Of a stretch of 58,655 nucleotides of DNA, positions 1-8,185 are shown in pieces. A model generated the notes under the pieces. It was not told where the DNA came from. It did no database searches and saw only the letters and a program-made list of their open reading frames with translations. The number at the start of each line of letters is the position of its first letter. Position 1 is the stretch's first letter. This stretch comes from Caldifarciminota bacterium (lineage in GTDB: Bacteria; Hydrothermota; Hydrothermia; B15-G9), in contig WGAI01000020.1 of assembly GCA_015489175.1 (NCBI GenBank), positions 1 to 58,655 on the forward strand. The letters are read 5' to 3'. A program made the translations under genes and the position numbers.

Positions 1-207
1 GATGTCTCGTTCGATGTGGAGCGTGGTGCGAGGGCAGTAATTGCGCTTTACGATGTCACCGGCAGACAGGTCTGGAGAGGTGACTTCAAAGAAGGCAAAC
101 ACCATGTCACAAAACCTTTGCCTTCGGGAATTTACATCCTGAAAGCGAACATTAAGAACGATCAAAAAGAGCTTACACAGACTAAGAAACTGGTCATATT
201 GAGGTAA
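1..207 (+). CDS. C-terminal fragment of a secreted protein with type IX-like sorting domain
   Basis: The reading frame is open from base 1, so only the last 68 residues of a longer protein are present. They match the C-terminal sorting/FlgD-like Ig domain found on FCB-group secreted proteins: YDVTGRQVW, then EGKHH, then PSGIYILK and a basic tail ending KKLVILR. In such proteins this domain is the export and anchoring signal of the type IX secretion system. The same signature (DISGRRLWHGSFTEGKHH and SGVYILR) recurs in the LVIVD-repeat protein at 19396-21528. The N-terminal function is outside the window. A hairpin terminator follows at 237-274. Confidence 0.8.
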   Translation, partial: DVSFDVERGARAVIALYDVTGRQVWRGDFKEGKHHVTKPLPSGIYILKANIKNDQKELTQTKKLVILR

Positions 208-236
208 AAACAGGGAAATGCATTTCCTCAAACGAT

Positions 237-274
237 GCCCTCATGCAAAAATGGCATGGGGGCAAGTTTTTTTT
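237..274 (+). terminator. Rho-independent terminator
   Basis: A 10-bp stem (GCCCTCATGC at 237-246 with GCATGGGGGC at 254-263, one G-T pair) has a 7-nt loop and is followed by a run of eight T at 267-274. It ends the transcript of the first gene and isolates the gene starting at 339. Confidence 0.85.
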
Positions 275-338
275 CAGCATCGCAAAATTCGCTTTTACCC
301 TGACATGATTTAAAATTTACGAAAAAGGAGGCTGTGTC

Positions 339-629
339 ATGGCCATTATGGACATAACCGTAATCCCAACGGAAAAAACAAGCGTAAGTGACATCGTGGC
401 TGAGATCCTGAAAGTCATCAGGGAATCCGGCCTGAAGCACGAACTAACGGCGATGGGCACGATTGTTGAAGGTGAGATCGACGAGCTTCTGAGACTCGCC
501 GGCAGGGCTCACAATGTCCCGTTCGACATGGGCGTGCAGCGCGTTGTCACCATCATCAAAATCGACGACAGGAAGGACAAACCCAACACCATTGAGCGTA
601 AGGTGAAAGCTGTCATGGATAAACTGTAA
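339..629 (+). CDS. MTH1187 family thiamine-binding protein
   Basis: A 96-residue protein of the MTH1187/YkoF-like thiamine-binding family (formerly DUF77). Members are small ferredoxin-like-fold cytoplasmic proteins that bind hydroxymethylpyrimidine or thiamine and form tetramers. Family features visible are the N-terminal strand MDITVIP, the VSDIVAEILKVI helix, the GxxHELTAMGTIVEGE segment and the RVVTIIKIDDR strand. The start is preceded by AAGGAGG about 10 bases upstream. It stands alone between a terminator and a convergent histidine kinase, so context adds nothing to its role. Family assignment is firm; the physiological ligand is inferred. Confidence 0.88.
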   Translation: MAIMDITVIPTEKTSVSDIVAEILKVIRESGLKHELTAMGTIVEGEIDELLRLAGRAHNVPFDMGVQRVVTIIKIDDRKDKPNTIERKVKAVMDKL

Positions 630-631
630 AT

Positions 632-2602
632 TCAATCCCTGATAGGCAGGTAAATCCTGAATGTTGTGCCCTTATCGGGTTGACTTTCGACATCTATGTG
701 TCCGCCGTGTGCCCTGACAGTCCTTTCAACTTGCGAGAGGCCAAGGCCTGTGCCATTTGGTTTTGTGGTGAAATAGGGACGAAAAATCTGGTCGATCACA
801 TCGTCGGGTATGCCGACGCCTGTATCTGAAACCTCGATGACACAGTCATTTCCATCGCTATATGTCTTCACCGTGAGCTTTCCGCCATCGGGCATGGCCT
901 GAATGGCGTTGTCGATGAGGTTTTCGAGCGCGCGGCGCATTCGCACCCGGTCTATGCGGCAGCGAACCGATTTAAGCTCGGGCTCAACAGTTATGCGAAA
1001 AGCTTTAAACCTATCGTCCCAGTCCCTGATGATCTCTCCAACGAAATCCGCAATATCGGTCTCCACTCGATTAACCCTAAGAGGAGCAGCGAGTTGAAGG
1101 AATTCACGCATCTGCATCTCAACTCTGCCCACGCTCTCCTTGATCCGCGTTCCGGTCTCCCTGATTTTTTCGTCTGCATGACGCATAAGCCTTTGTGCCA
1201 TCAAGTTTATTGAGTTCAAAGGATTGCGTATGTCGTGCGCGAGCGCAGCCGCCAGCTCGGCTATCAGATCAAGTTCGCGCAGCCTTTGACGCACCCTCTC
1301 GGCTTCAAGCTTGTCGGTTATGTCCTCCACAATGGAGATGTAACCCGCTATGCCATCGCGCGCTATGATTGGGGCAGTCCGAATTGTGTATGTGCGCCTC
1401 TTACCGCTCGCATCACGTAGGATGACATCCTCGATCGTGACCGGCTCACCCTTCGATTTTGCCATCAGTATGCCGAGCGGATCATCGCTGAAGATCTCAA
1501 GGTAATCGCTTCCTCGCACCAATTTTTGAGGGAAATAACTACAAAACAGCTGGTTGCATGAGCGAATTTTCATATCAGGAGTTAAGAGGACAGCCCCCAA
1601 CGGCAATTGTTCAAGCATTTCATCGAACGACAGCTCCAGCTCCTCATACGCAACCTGAAGCAGCCCATATCCCCTCGAAAAGAGGAAAAACGCAAGCATC
1701 AGCATGAGCACAACCGCCACAAACACAACAAGTATGACTATCTGACGCTGTCCCGCCGCCACGATGCTTCGATACCCGCTGAGCGACAGACCAAGCCTGA
1801 AAAGACCTTCAAACTGCCCGTTGATGTAGATGGGTTTTACGAATTCAAATACCTTCTCGCCTCTGAAATCTGTCACCCGCCTGAGGACAGAATTCGTGTC
1901 CAGCATAGCTCTGCGCAGGAATGTGTCCGAATTTATGGATGCCAACGACTGTATGTTCTCGGTCGCAGCTATGATGCCGGCCGTATCCTGAAAAGCGATG
2001 TAAACCACGGCCGGGTTCCTACCGAGCCTCTGGATAATCCTGCCGATGGATATGTGATACTTGAGCCGATTGAGGTAACCTACATCGAAATACACGGCTA
2101 TGAAACCGTGCGGATCGTTGGGCACCACAAGGACATAGATGTCCTTTCCTTTGAGGTTGAGCTGGAAAACGGATACCGACCCGTTTCCTCTGGATGTGAT
2201 AGAATCCGCGGGAAAGGGAAGGGTTCTGGACATCCTGCTGGTCACGATGACCTTTCCGTCGGATGAGAGTATGTCGATGGCATAGAGGTCGTTGATGGCC
2301 ACGATGTCACGCAGGATACGCTCGTTGAGTTTCGGCAACCTTCCGATGAGATCAGCTATCGATATAAGGCGTTCCGCTACAAGGTTATCGACAACATAGG
2401 ATGCTTCAAGACCATTTCTGCCCGCCTGAACCGCCATGTCAACTATCGCTACACCGTCCCGCTCCACTAACTTGAAACTTATCTTTCTGAGCCTGTTTAT
2501 GGAGATTATGACGCTGAATGCGGCCACAACAAGCAGAATGACCGAAATCAGCACATAGAGCGGAAGGAGTTTTTTTATCTGGTCGTAATTGAACCCTTTC
2601 AT
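632..2602 (-). CDS. Membrane-bound PAS sensor histidine kinase
   Basis: A 656-residue sensor kinase. Domains in order: a transmembrane helix near residues 10-30, a periplasmic sensor of about 250 residues (Cache-like by position, not recognised by motif), a second membrane helix near 285-308 (VILVVFVAVVLMLMLAFFLF), a PAS/PAC domain (LEQLPLGAVLLTPDMKI), a HisKA helix with the phospho-accepting His in ALAHDIRNPLNS, and an HATPase_c domain with N box ENLIDNAIQAM, G1 box DTGVGIP and G2 box GTGLGLS. I chose the ATG at 2602 because GAGGTG lies 7 bases before it; an upstream GTG at 2623 is weaker. No response regulator is adjacent, so this is an orphan kinase with unknown signal. It converges with the gene ending at 629. 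Confidence 0.9.
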   Translation of the reverse strand: MKGFNYDQIKKLLPLYVLISVILLVVAAFSVIISINRLRKISFKLVERDGVAIVDMAVQAGRNGLEASYVVDNLVAERLISIADLIGRLPKLNERILRDIVAINDLYAIDILSSDGKVIVTSRMSRTLPFPADSITSRGNGSVSVFQLNLKGKDIYVLVVPNDPHGFIAVYFDVGYLNRLKYHISIGRIIQRLGRNPAVVYIAFQDTAGIIAATENIQSLASINSDTFLRRAMLDTNSVLRRVTDFRGEKVFEFVKPIYINGQFEGLFRLGLSLSGYRSIVAAGQRQIVILVVFVAVVLMLMLAFFLFSRGYGLLQVAYEELELSFDEMLEQLPLGAVLLTPDMKIRSCNQLFCSYFPQKLVRGSDYLEIFSDDPLGILMAKSKGEPVTIEDVILRDASGKRRTYTIRTAPIIARDGIAGYISIVEDITDKLEAERVRQRLRELDLIAELAAALAHDIRNPLNSINLMAQRLMRHADEKIRETGTRIKESVGRVEMQMREFLQLAAPLRVNRVETDIADFVGEIIRDWDDRFKAFRITVEPELKSVRCRIDRVRMRRALENLIDNAIQAMPDGGKLTVKTYSDGNDCVIEVSDTGVGIPDDVIDQIFRPYFTTKPNGTGLGLSQVERTVRAHGGHIDVESQPDKGTTFRIYLPIRD

Positions 2603-2641
2603 CGTGGGGCACCTCGCGGACACACCCCGAGTGCCGAGATT

Positions 2642-3379
2642 TTACCTTGGTTGCTCCGATATCATCCGAATGTGCACACCGTGCGGCGGTGTAAACTCGA
2701 AAATGGATGGAGACAGCTCAGCGTTCACCCTGACATCCCGAAAGGTCATAACCCGTTTGATTACCGCATCCCCGTGCTTCCTCGTGGAAACCACCTTTTG
2801 AGGCAATTTCACGCCATCTCCTGTATCGACATAGTCCATGTATTCGGTGCGGTTGGAAAACCCATCACCTTCAATGGTTATGCTCGATAGAAGAGTATCC
2901 TTAAGAGAGAGCTCGATCCCGATGTCCATCTTTATGTCAGCAAAATCGGGCGGGACGAGATGAATCCGCATCAGGGTATCGCCCGGTGTCTCAACTTCGG
3001 AGAACTTAAATCCGAGCGAAAGCAGGCTATCGACGATTCTGAACGAGGAGAATGGGGTCTCGACGGAGGATGTGTCCGAAGGCAACACGGAGAAATAGGC
3101 CACTGTATCGCCCGGCTGATACATCCACACCCGCTTCCCGTCCACGAGCATGATTCCGGTGTCAGGCGCTGTGAAGTCGTATCTGACCAAGTTGGGGGAT
3201 TTAAAGAAAAAGCGATAGGCGACAGAATCAACCGTTGAATCGAACGAATATGTCTCTCTGGCACTTACACTCATAGATATGGTCTTTATGTCGCTGTATC
3301 GGTCGAGCGCTGCTCTCAGTATTCTGCGGGCCTCTTGCCCATTCGCCGTTACAAGAAACAGAAATAAAATGGCTTTCAT
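2642..3379 (-). CDS. LolA-like outer membrane lipoprotein carrier protein
   Basis: A 245-residue exported protein. From the ATG at 3379 it has a short signal peptide (MKAILFLFLVTANGQ) and then the LolA/LppX pattern: an N-terminal helix (ILRAALDRYSDIKTISMSVSA), strand YRFFFKSPNLVRYDF, the loop GIMLVDGKRVWMYQPGDTVAYF and a C-terminal strand pair near RDVRVNAELSPSIFEFTPP. LolA-type proteins carry lipoproteins or lipids across the periplasm on a half-open beta barrel. A TTG start at 3406 would add nine residues before the signal peptide and is less likely. It lies upstream of, and in the same direction as, the histidine kinase (39-base gap), so the two may be cotranscribed. LolA proper versus a related DUF4292-type protein cannot be settled by eye. 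Confidence 0.75.
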   Translation of the reverse strand: MKAILFLFLVTANGQEARRILRAALDRYSDIKTISMSVSARETYSFDSTVDSVAYRFFFKSPNLVRYDFTAPDTGIMLVDGKRVWMYQPGDTVAYFSVLPSDTSSVETPFSSFRIVDSLLSLGFKFSEVETPGDTLMRIHLVPPDFADIKMDIGIELSLKDTLLSSITIEGDGFSNRTEYMDYVDTGDGVKLPQKVVSTRKHGDAVIKRVMTFRDVRVNAELSPSIFEFTPPHGVHIRMISEQPR

Positions 3380-3541
3380 ACTCTTAAGTTTATCGCCTGG
3401 GCGCAATTTTTACAAAACGCACAGAATTGGCGGGAAAAATGTTTTTTCATCTCTGTGACATGGGAAAAGCTTTCTGAAATAGGACAAACGGCCAATCCCT
3501 CACTGTTCCATCGCTCACAGCTGCGTTAATATTTAGAGCCT

Positions 3542-5107
3542 ATGAAAAAGAAACTACTTCTGCATATCTGTTGCGCTCCGGACGCCACTTATGGAATCGA
3601 ATATTTCTCAAAGGAGTTCGATGTCACGGTATTTTTTTACAATCCGAACATCCATCCGGAGGCGGAATACAAACTGAGGCTCATCGAGCTCAAGCGTGTT
3701 GCGAGAAGGTTCGGTGTTCCGATGATCGAAGGCGATTACAACCCTGACGCATGGTTTGAGGCCGTCAAAGGTCTTGAAAACGAGCCTGAGGGCGGGAAGC
3801 GATGCCCTGTATGCTTCAGAATGAGGCTTGAAGAGACTGCAAAGGTGGCCCATAAGCTTGGATTTGACGCCATCTCGACTGTGCTCACCATTTCCCCGAA
3901 GAAGGATTCCGAACTTGTCAACAGGATTGGGCGAGCCGCAGCGCTCAGGTATGGCCTGGAATGGATCGACGCAAACCTCAAGAAAGGCGGCGGCTTCAAG
4001 CGAAGCCTCGAACTCTCATCTCTTTTTGAACTGTATCGGCAGGAATATTGCGGATGCGTGTTCAGCCTGCGCGAGGCCGAGCACATCAGGCGCCTGAAGA
4101 CAATCGAAAGGATTGAGAGGGCGGAATTGGATGGCGACATGATACTGCCGAATTCGAGGTTCCCGGGCACATCCGCGGAGACGTTATTTCGTAAAGAGAT
4201 ACGGGATCGGCTTGAGGAACACGGGAGCTATAACCTAAAGGAGTTTGAGTTCCGCCTCATGGGATGGCGTCCTCTGCTCGCAAGGGTTTCCGTCGCAAAA
4301 ACCGGGCCTGAGTTCACGGCTCTACCGTGGGTTTATTCGGCTTCCGCTTCGGGACGCGTTAGGGGACTCGTCAACGATGTCAAAGACATAAAGGTAGAAG
4401 GCATCAGGTTCAAAAAGCTGAAACTGAGCAAAGGCGGTATTGAGCTGATGGCACGCATCGATGGGCCACCTATCCCGCTTGTCATTGACGAGTTCCCTGC
4501 ACTGAAACCGGTCATATCCGTTGACAGGGAAGTTCTCAACCATCTGGATAAAAAGTTAGATGTCCAGCTTATTGTGGAGTTTAACGACAGGGCAAGAAGC
4601 GGGATTTTACTGGCGTGGCAGGGAAAACCCACGCTCGCCGTGACGGCCCCATTGGATTCGATCTACAATTCCCCTGAAGGCAGCCGCATGGCGTCGGCCA
4701 TCAAGTTGCTGAAGCTGGCCGAAGGAGGGGTCGAGGATGTGGTTTTCGCTTTTCTCGGAGCAGAGCTGATGCATGGGATTGGGTTCAAAAAGTTCATCGA
4801 GGTAGCCTCCGAGATGTTCCCTCAACTTAAGGAAATTATTAGGCTTGGGCCAATTGGACTTGGGGACCGGATAATCCTTTATTACGACTCAGGTTTTGAG
4901 GAGCTGGATGACGCTTTTGGCGATGCGCCGTTCCCCGTCATGAGAAAATCCGACATTAGGGATATCTATCCTTACCATGTGGCTATTCTGAAGGCCGAAG
5001 GCAATCCACTTTACCACACGGTTAACGACCAGCTCAGTCGAGTAAACGAAAAGCTGGCCAATTCCATCACCGAGGCCGTCGAAAAATACATCGAAGGCCA
5101 CCATTAG
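3542..5107 (+). CDS. queH: Epoxyqueuosine reductase QueH fused to degenerate M28-like peptidase domain
   Basis: A 521-residue protein, about 300 longer than ordinary QueH. Residues 1-185 are QueH (former DUF208), which reduces epoxyqueuosine to queuosine in tRNA. The metal-cluster cysteines are all present: HICCAP (C10, C11), CPVC (C88, C91) and YCGC (C170, C172). Residues about 355-515 resemble an M28 aminopeptidase core: TLAVTAPLDSIYNSPEGS where M28 has AHxDS plus GAxDNxSG, then FAFLGAELMHGIGF where M28 has the EE motif, and YHTVNDQLSRV near the end, where M28 has the last His. The first His and the second Asp ligands are missing, so peptidase activity is unlikely. The middle (190-355) is unrecognised. 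No convincing ribosome-binding site precedes the ATG, and a TAATAT box ends 9 bases upstream, so the mRNA may be leaderless. QueH is confident; the C-terminal assignment is tentative. Confidence 0.8.
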   Translation: MKKKLLLHICCAPDATYGIEYFSKEFDVTVFFYNPNIHPEAEYKLRLIELKRVARRFGVPMIEGDYNPDAWFEAVKGLENEPEGGKRCPVCFRMRLEETAKVAHKLGFDAISTVLTISPKKDSELVNRIGRAAALRYGLEWIDANLKKGGGFKRSLELSSLFELYRQEYCGCVFSLREAEHIRRLKTIERIERAELDGDMILPNSRFPGTSAETLFRKEIRDRLEEHGSYNLKEFEFRLMGWRPLLARVSVAKTGPEFTALPWVYSASASGRVRGLVNDVKDIKVEGIRFKKLKLSKGGIELMARIDGPPIPLVIDEFPALKPVISVDREVLNHLDKKLDVQLIVEFNDRARSGILLAWQGKPTLAVTAPLDSIYNSPEGSRMASAIKLLKLAEGGVEDVVFAFLGAELMHGIGFKKFIEVASEMFPQLKEIIRLGPIGLGDRIILYYDSGFEELDDAFGDAPFPVMRKSDIRDIYPYHVAILKAEGNPLYHTVNDQLSRVNEKLANSITEAVEKYIEGHH

Positions 5108-5337
5108 AATGAAACCCTAATCTATCGGCAGAAGGCGCTTAATGCCATCGCATACGCTTCACAAGGTCTCAATATTTACTTTCTGTTTCTCAACCGGATA
5201 TCAACATCCGCTTTCCAAATCAAAAACCCGCCTTATCAGCGGTTTCACATCACTCTATGGCGCAAAGGGAATCGGTAAAACTCCTTGAATAGCCGAATTA
5301 TTTTCGTTATTATTTCCACAACGCGTGAGGTGATAAT

Positions 5338-6063
5338 GTGATAAGCAGTAAGCTCATACGAAAAATCTCGGATCTTGATCCGAAGATACGGGAAGTTCTC
5401 CTCGACCTGATTGATGAAGTCGAGGAGATGGTCGGGGAAACTGTAAAGAGAGATGATTTTTTAAAGTTTGCTCAGCAGACCAACGAGAATTTCAACAGGG
5501 TGTGGGCAGCCATAAATGAACTTGCTGAGGCGCAGAAGAAAACGGAGGAGAGGTTGAACAAACTTGCTCAGCGTGTTGACCAGCTCACTCAGCGTGTTGA
5601 CCAGCTCGCTGAGGCGCAGATAAGGACCGAAGAGGAAGTTCGGAAACTCGCCGAGAGGATGTCATTCGTCGAGGAGCGGCTTGAGGGTCTCTCCAACTCA
5701 GTTGGATATGGACTTGAAAACGAGACCTACAAATATCTGCCCGGTATTTTGAAGCGTGATTTCAACATCGAGGTGGATGGTAAATTAAGGCGGCGATATC
5801 TGGATGTCGGGAGCAAGAGAATCCAGATAAACATATTTGGTTATGGACGAAAGGGCGACGAGAGTTTAATGATCGTTGGTGAATGCAAGGTCAGGATGTC
5901 CAATAAAGAACTGGACACATTCCTTAAAAGGATCAAGAAGATAGAGGCACAGGAAGGAACAAAGGTCTTCCCTATAGTCGTTGCGCACGATTTCACACCT
6001 GAGATGGAGGAGCGGCTGAAAAAGCTCGGAATTACATACTACTGGTCGTTTGAGCTTGAATGA
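5338..6063 (+). CDS. Coiled-coil protein with C-terminal PD-(D/E)XK nuclease-like domain (DUF3782 type)
   Basis: A 241-residue protein. Residues 40-115 form a strong heptad coiled coil containing direct repeats (LAQRVDQLTQRVDQLAEAQ). The C-terminal part (about 125-241) fits the nuclease-fold proteins often annotated DUF3782: ENETYKYLPGIL, then RIQINIFGYGRKG, then LMIVGECKVRMS, which supplies the E-x-K of the fold. The Asp expected before it (usually in an xIDIFG-like strand) is Asn here (QINIFG), so catalysis is uncertain. The GTG start has GAGGTG 5 bases upstream. These proteins are common in thermophiles and candidate phyla, and their role is unknown. It stands alone with gaps of about 200 bases on both sides. 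Confidence 0.7.
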   Translation: MISSKLIRKISDLDPKIREVLLDLIDEVEEMVGETVKRDDFLKFAQQTNENFNRVWAAINELAEAQKKTEERLNKLAQRVDQLTQRVDQLAEAQIRTEEEVRKLAERMSFVEERLEGLSNSVGYGLENETYKYLPGILKRDFNIEVDGKLRRRYLDVGSKRIQINIFGYGRKGDESLMIVGECKVRMSNKELDTFLKRIKKIEAQEGTKVFPIVVAHDFTPEMEERLKKLGITYYWSFELE

Positions 6064-6270
6064 GTTGAAAGAGGAAGCAAGGCTGCACCTTGAACCTGAC
6101 TTTTCGCTGGTAACTTAAATGCTTTCGTCGGGCTTTCAGACTGTTTAACCGCTCTTCTGTTTCAAAGTCACAAGGGAATTGCTAAATCAACCTATATCAT
6201 AATCGGTTATCGGTTCTATCCGTATTTTGAAGTTCTTTGTTTCTTCTGTGATCGGAGCGCCCAACATGGC

Positions 6271-6894
6271 ATGGAAGATGGATCGCAAATCGAGCATAGT
6301 TTAAGCCGCAAAAAATTAATCTCACATTTTGGCTATAAAAAAATCACCATGGAAGACATCGCCAGAAAAGTCGGCATTGCTAAAGCTACACTTTATCGTT
6401 ATTTCTCTTCGAAAGAAGACATCCTGCGCGAGATTATCAACCATGAAGGTGAAATCCTGAGAAACAAACTGCAAGAAGTTGTTGAAAAGAACACCTCACC
6501 CGATCTCAAAATCGGGAATTACACATATACACGGTTTCATTATCTACGCAAATTGGCACTCTATTACAAAACCCTGTCAGAGGAATATTACGGTCAGATG
6601 CCGTTTATCGAACGCGAACGCCAGAGATTTGACCTCTTTGAATTGGACATGCTTGAGAAGATATTGATGGAAGGGCGCGAACAGGGGGTATTTGATGTGC
6701 ACGACACGCGGCTATATACCTTTGTTCTGCTCCAGGCTGTGAAAGCATTGGAATTACCACTTGCAAGGGGACAAGCGTCGAAAATGGACGACAGAGAGCT
6801 CGAGCTCGATGATGTGCTGGATTTGCTGCTTAAGATTCTGATAAGGGTATTGGGAAGAAATGAGATGGACATCTCGTGCCGTGTCATTGCTTAA
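6271..6894 (+). CDS. TetR/AcrR family transcriptional regulator
   Basis: A 207-residue regulator. The TetR DNA-binding helices are clear: GYKKITMEDIARKVGIAKATLYRYFSSKEDIL. The rest (about 65-205) is the helical ligand/dimer domain, with no recognisable ligand class. The N-terminus is odd: helix 1, normally (R)xxILxAAxxLF, reads SLSRKKLISHF, lacking the usual Ala pair. I see no clean ribosome-binding site, and several ATGs (6266, 6271, 6278) cluster at the start. The N-terminus may be divergent or affected by a sequencing or real indel. It is followed in the same direction by the ODP-type MBL gene, which has its own promoter at 6921-6948 and may be its target. Confidence 0.85.
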   Translation: MEDGSQIEHSLSRKKLISHFGYKKITMEDIARKVGIAKATLYRYFSSKEDILREIINHEGEILRNKLQEVVEKNTSPDLKIGNYTYTRFHYLRKLALYYKTLSEEYYGQMPFIERERQRFDLFELDMLEKILMEGREQGVFDVHDTRLYTFVLLQAVKALELPLARGQASKMDDRELELDDVLDLLLKILIRVLGRNEMDISCRVIA

Positions 6895-6920
6895 TAGTTC
6901 TTTAGAACTTATCGTTGATT

Positions 6921-6948
6921 TTGCACATACCCGTTTCCACATTAAAAT
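6921..6948 (+). promoter_or_regulatory. Putative sigma-70 type promoter for the ODP/MBL gene
   Basis: TTGCAC at 6921-6926 and TAAAAT at 6943-6948 are separated by 16 bases. The predicted start is near 6955, giving a leader of about 110 bases before the ATG at 7067. Confidence 0.5.
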
Positions 6949-7066
6949 TTGGAGGCCAATGGAACGGAAGCGTGCCTGAATGTGAGGTTATTGGATTTTC
7001 AAGCAATTTGCCTTAAGCTTTCGCTGCTGCTTTGTGCATTGGTCAAATGTCAGCAGGAGGAATGAA

Positions 7067-8185
7067 ATGGCTATAACAGATAGTCTGCATCAGATTGGTG
7101 TAGAGTTTTACATGTTAAGGAGCGAGGAGCCTGAATTTCACAGAAACATCTATTTCAAGAGGTTCATTGGCCCAGATGGGTCACAAGTCAATATGGTCAT
7201 GGATCCGGGCACAAAACTTGACCTCTCCCGTGTGATAGCAGCTGCAAACCATCTATTTGGCGGACTCCAAAACATAGATGTAATCTTTGTGAGCCATCAG
7301 GATCCTGACCTCACCTCCAACCTCGATGCGCTCCTCTCAGCAGCACCAAGAGCACTTTTGCTTGCCTCGATAGATGCGTGGCGTCTTATCCACATGTATG
7401 GACTGCCGGACAACAGATTTAAAGCGATCGAAGACTTCAGAACCGACACGCTGAAGATCAAGAAAACGGGTCACCTCATCAAATTCGTGCCGGCTTACTA
7501 TTGCCACTTTAGAGGCGCGATGATGGTTTATGACTTTGAAAGCCGGGTGTTGTTCACTGGCGACTTCATGGGAGGAACCGACACGAGGAAAGGACCGGGC
7601 ATCTACGCAACCGAGGAATCATGGGCAGGAATTGCGCTTTTCCACAGCATTTATATGCCAACCAATTCCGTTGTCAGGGCTACTATCGACAGGATCGGCA
7701 TGCTGGATCCGTTCCCAGAAGTAATAGCACCACAGCACGGTGATGTTATAAAAGGCGATCTTGTATACGATTTCCTTGGCAGGCTGATGGAGCTTGATGT
7801 CGGACTTGACCTGTTGGAGAAGAAGAAACCCGAGAAGGAAACCCTCGCCATAGCCGTTAATGAGTTCCTTGAGAAATTGAGAGCAAGCCATCCTGATATT
7901 TTCAACATCGTTTTTGAAAAACTCAAGGAGCCCGGAAAGTTCACCACGCCGTTCTACATACCCGGTGACACAGTGGTGGATGTCAAAGTGGATGTCGAAG
8001 ATGCCCTTCGATATCTTTGGGATGTGCTTGAAACCAGGATAACAGATCCATCATCGAGGCTTTCCGCTCAGAAAATGCTCGTAACTACGCTTAAGCAATA
8101 CAACATAAAAATTCCGTTCAAGGTGGAAGACATCGTCGAAAAACCCGAAGAGGGCGGCAGCATAATCATAGATTCTTTCGAATAA
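7067..8185 (+). CDS. MBL-fold oxygen-binding di-iron (ODP-type) protein
   Basis: A 372-residue protein with the metallo-beta-lactamase fold of flavodiiron proteins but without the flavodoxin domain. Metal ligands can be followed in order: the H-x-D-x-D motif in SHQDPDLTSNL, a His in YYCHFRGAMMVYD, an Asp in LFTGDFMGG and a His in APQHGD. This set corresponds to the di-iron site of ODP domains, which bind or sense O2, and of flavodiiron oxygen reductases. The C-terminal 130 residues are charged and helical with no recognised domain. The ATG at 7067 has AGGAGG 6 bases upstream; a longer start at 7034 is less likely. A TetR gene lies just upstream. Oxygen sensing or reduction is inferred from the family, and the electron partner is unknown. 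Confidence 0.8.
   Translation: MAITDSLHQIGVEFYMLRSEEPEFHRNIYFKRFIGPDGSQVNMVMDPGTKLDLSRVIAAANHLFGGLQNIDVIFVSHQDPDLTSNLDALLSAAPRALLLASIDAWRLIHMYGLPDNRFKAIEDFRTDTLKIKKTGHLIKFVPAYYCHFRGAMMVYDFESRVLFTGDFMGGTDTRKGPGIYATEESWAGIALFHSIYMPTNSVVRATIDRIGMLDPFPEVIAPQHGDVIKGDLVYDFLGRLMELDVGLDLLEKKKPEKETLAIAVNEFLEKLRASHPDIFNIVFEKLKEPGKFTTPFYIPGDTVVDVKVDVEDALRYLWDVLETRITDPSSRLSAQKMLVTTLKQYNIKIPFKVEDIVEKPEEGGSIIIDSFE

Noticed and set aside
1607-2266. 219-codon plus-strand frame opposite the histidine kinase
   Set aside because: It is a shadow of the kinase coding strand, with no recognisable motif and very His/Arg-rich composition.
5108-5337. Partly palindromic AAACCCGC...GCGGTTT in a 230-base gap
   Set aside because: The stem is short and bulged with no T-run; no gene or known RNA could be recognised.
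6460-6520. Possible CRP/FNR-type palindromes around TTGTGA motifs in the window
   Set aside because: No complete TGTGA-N6-TCACA or TTGAT-N4-ATCAA site could be aligned, so I report only the motif cluster at 8186-8529.
6959-6979. Six-codon frame (MERKRA) with GGAGG before it, as a leader peptide
   Set aside because: The predicted transcription start at about 6955 would leave the ribosome-binding site outside the mRNA, and the frame is too short to judge.
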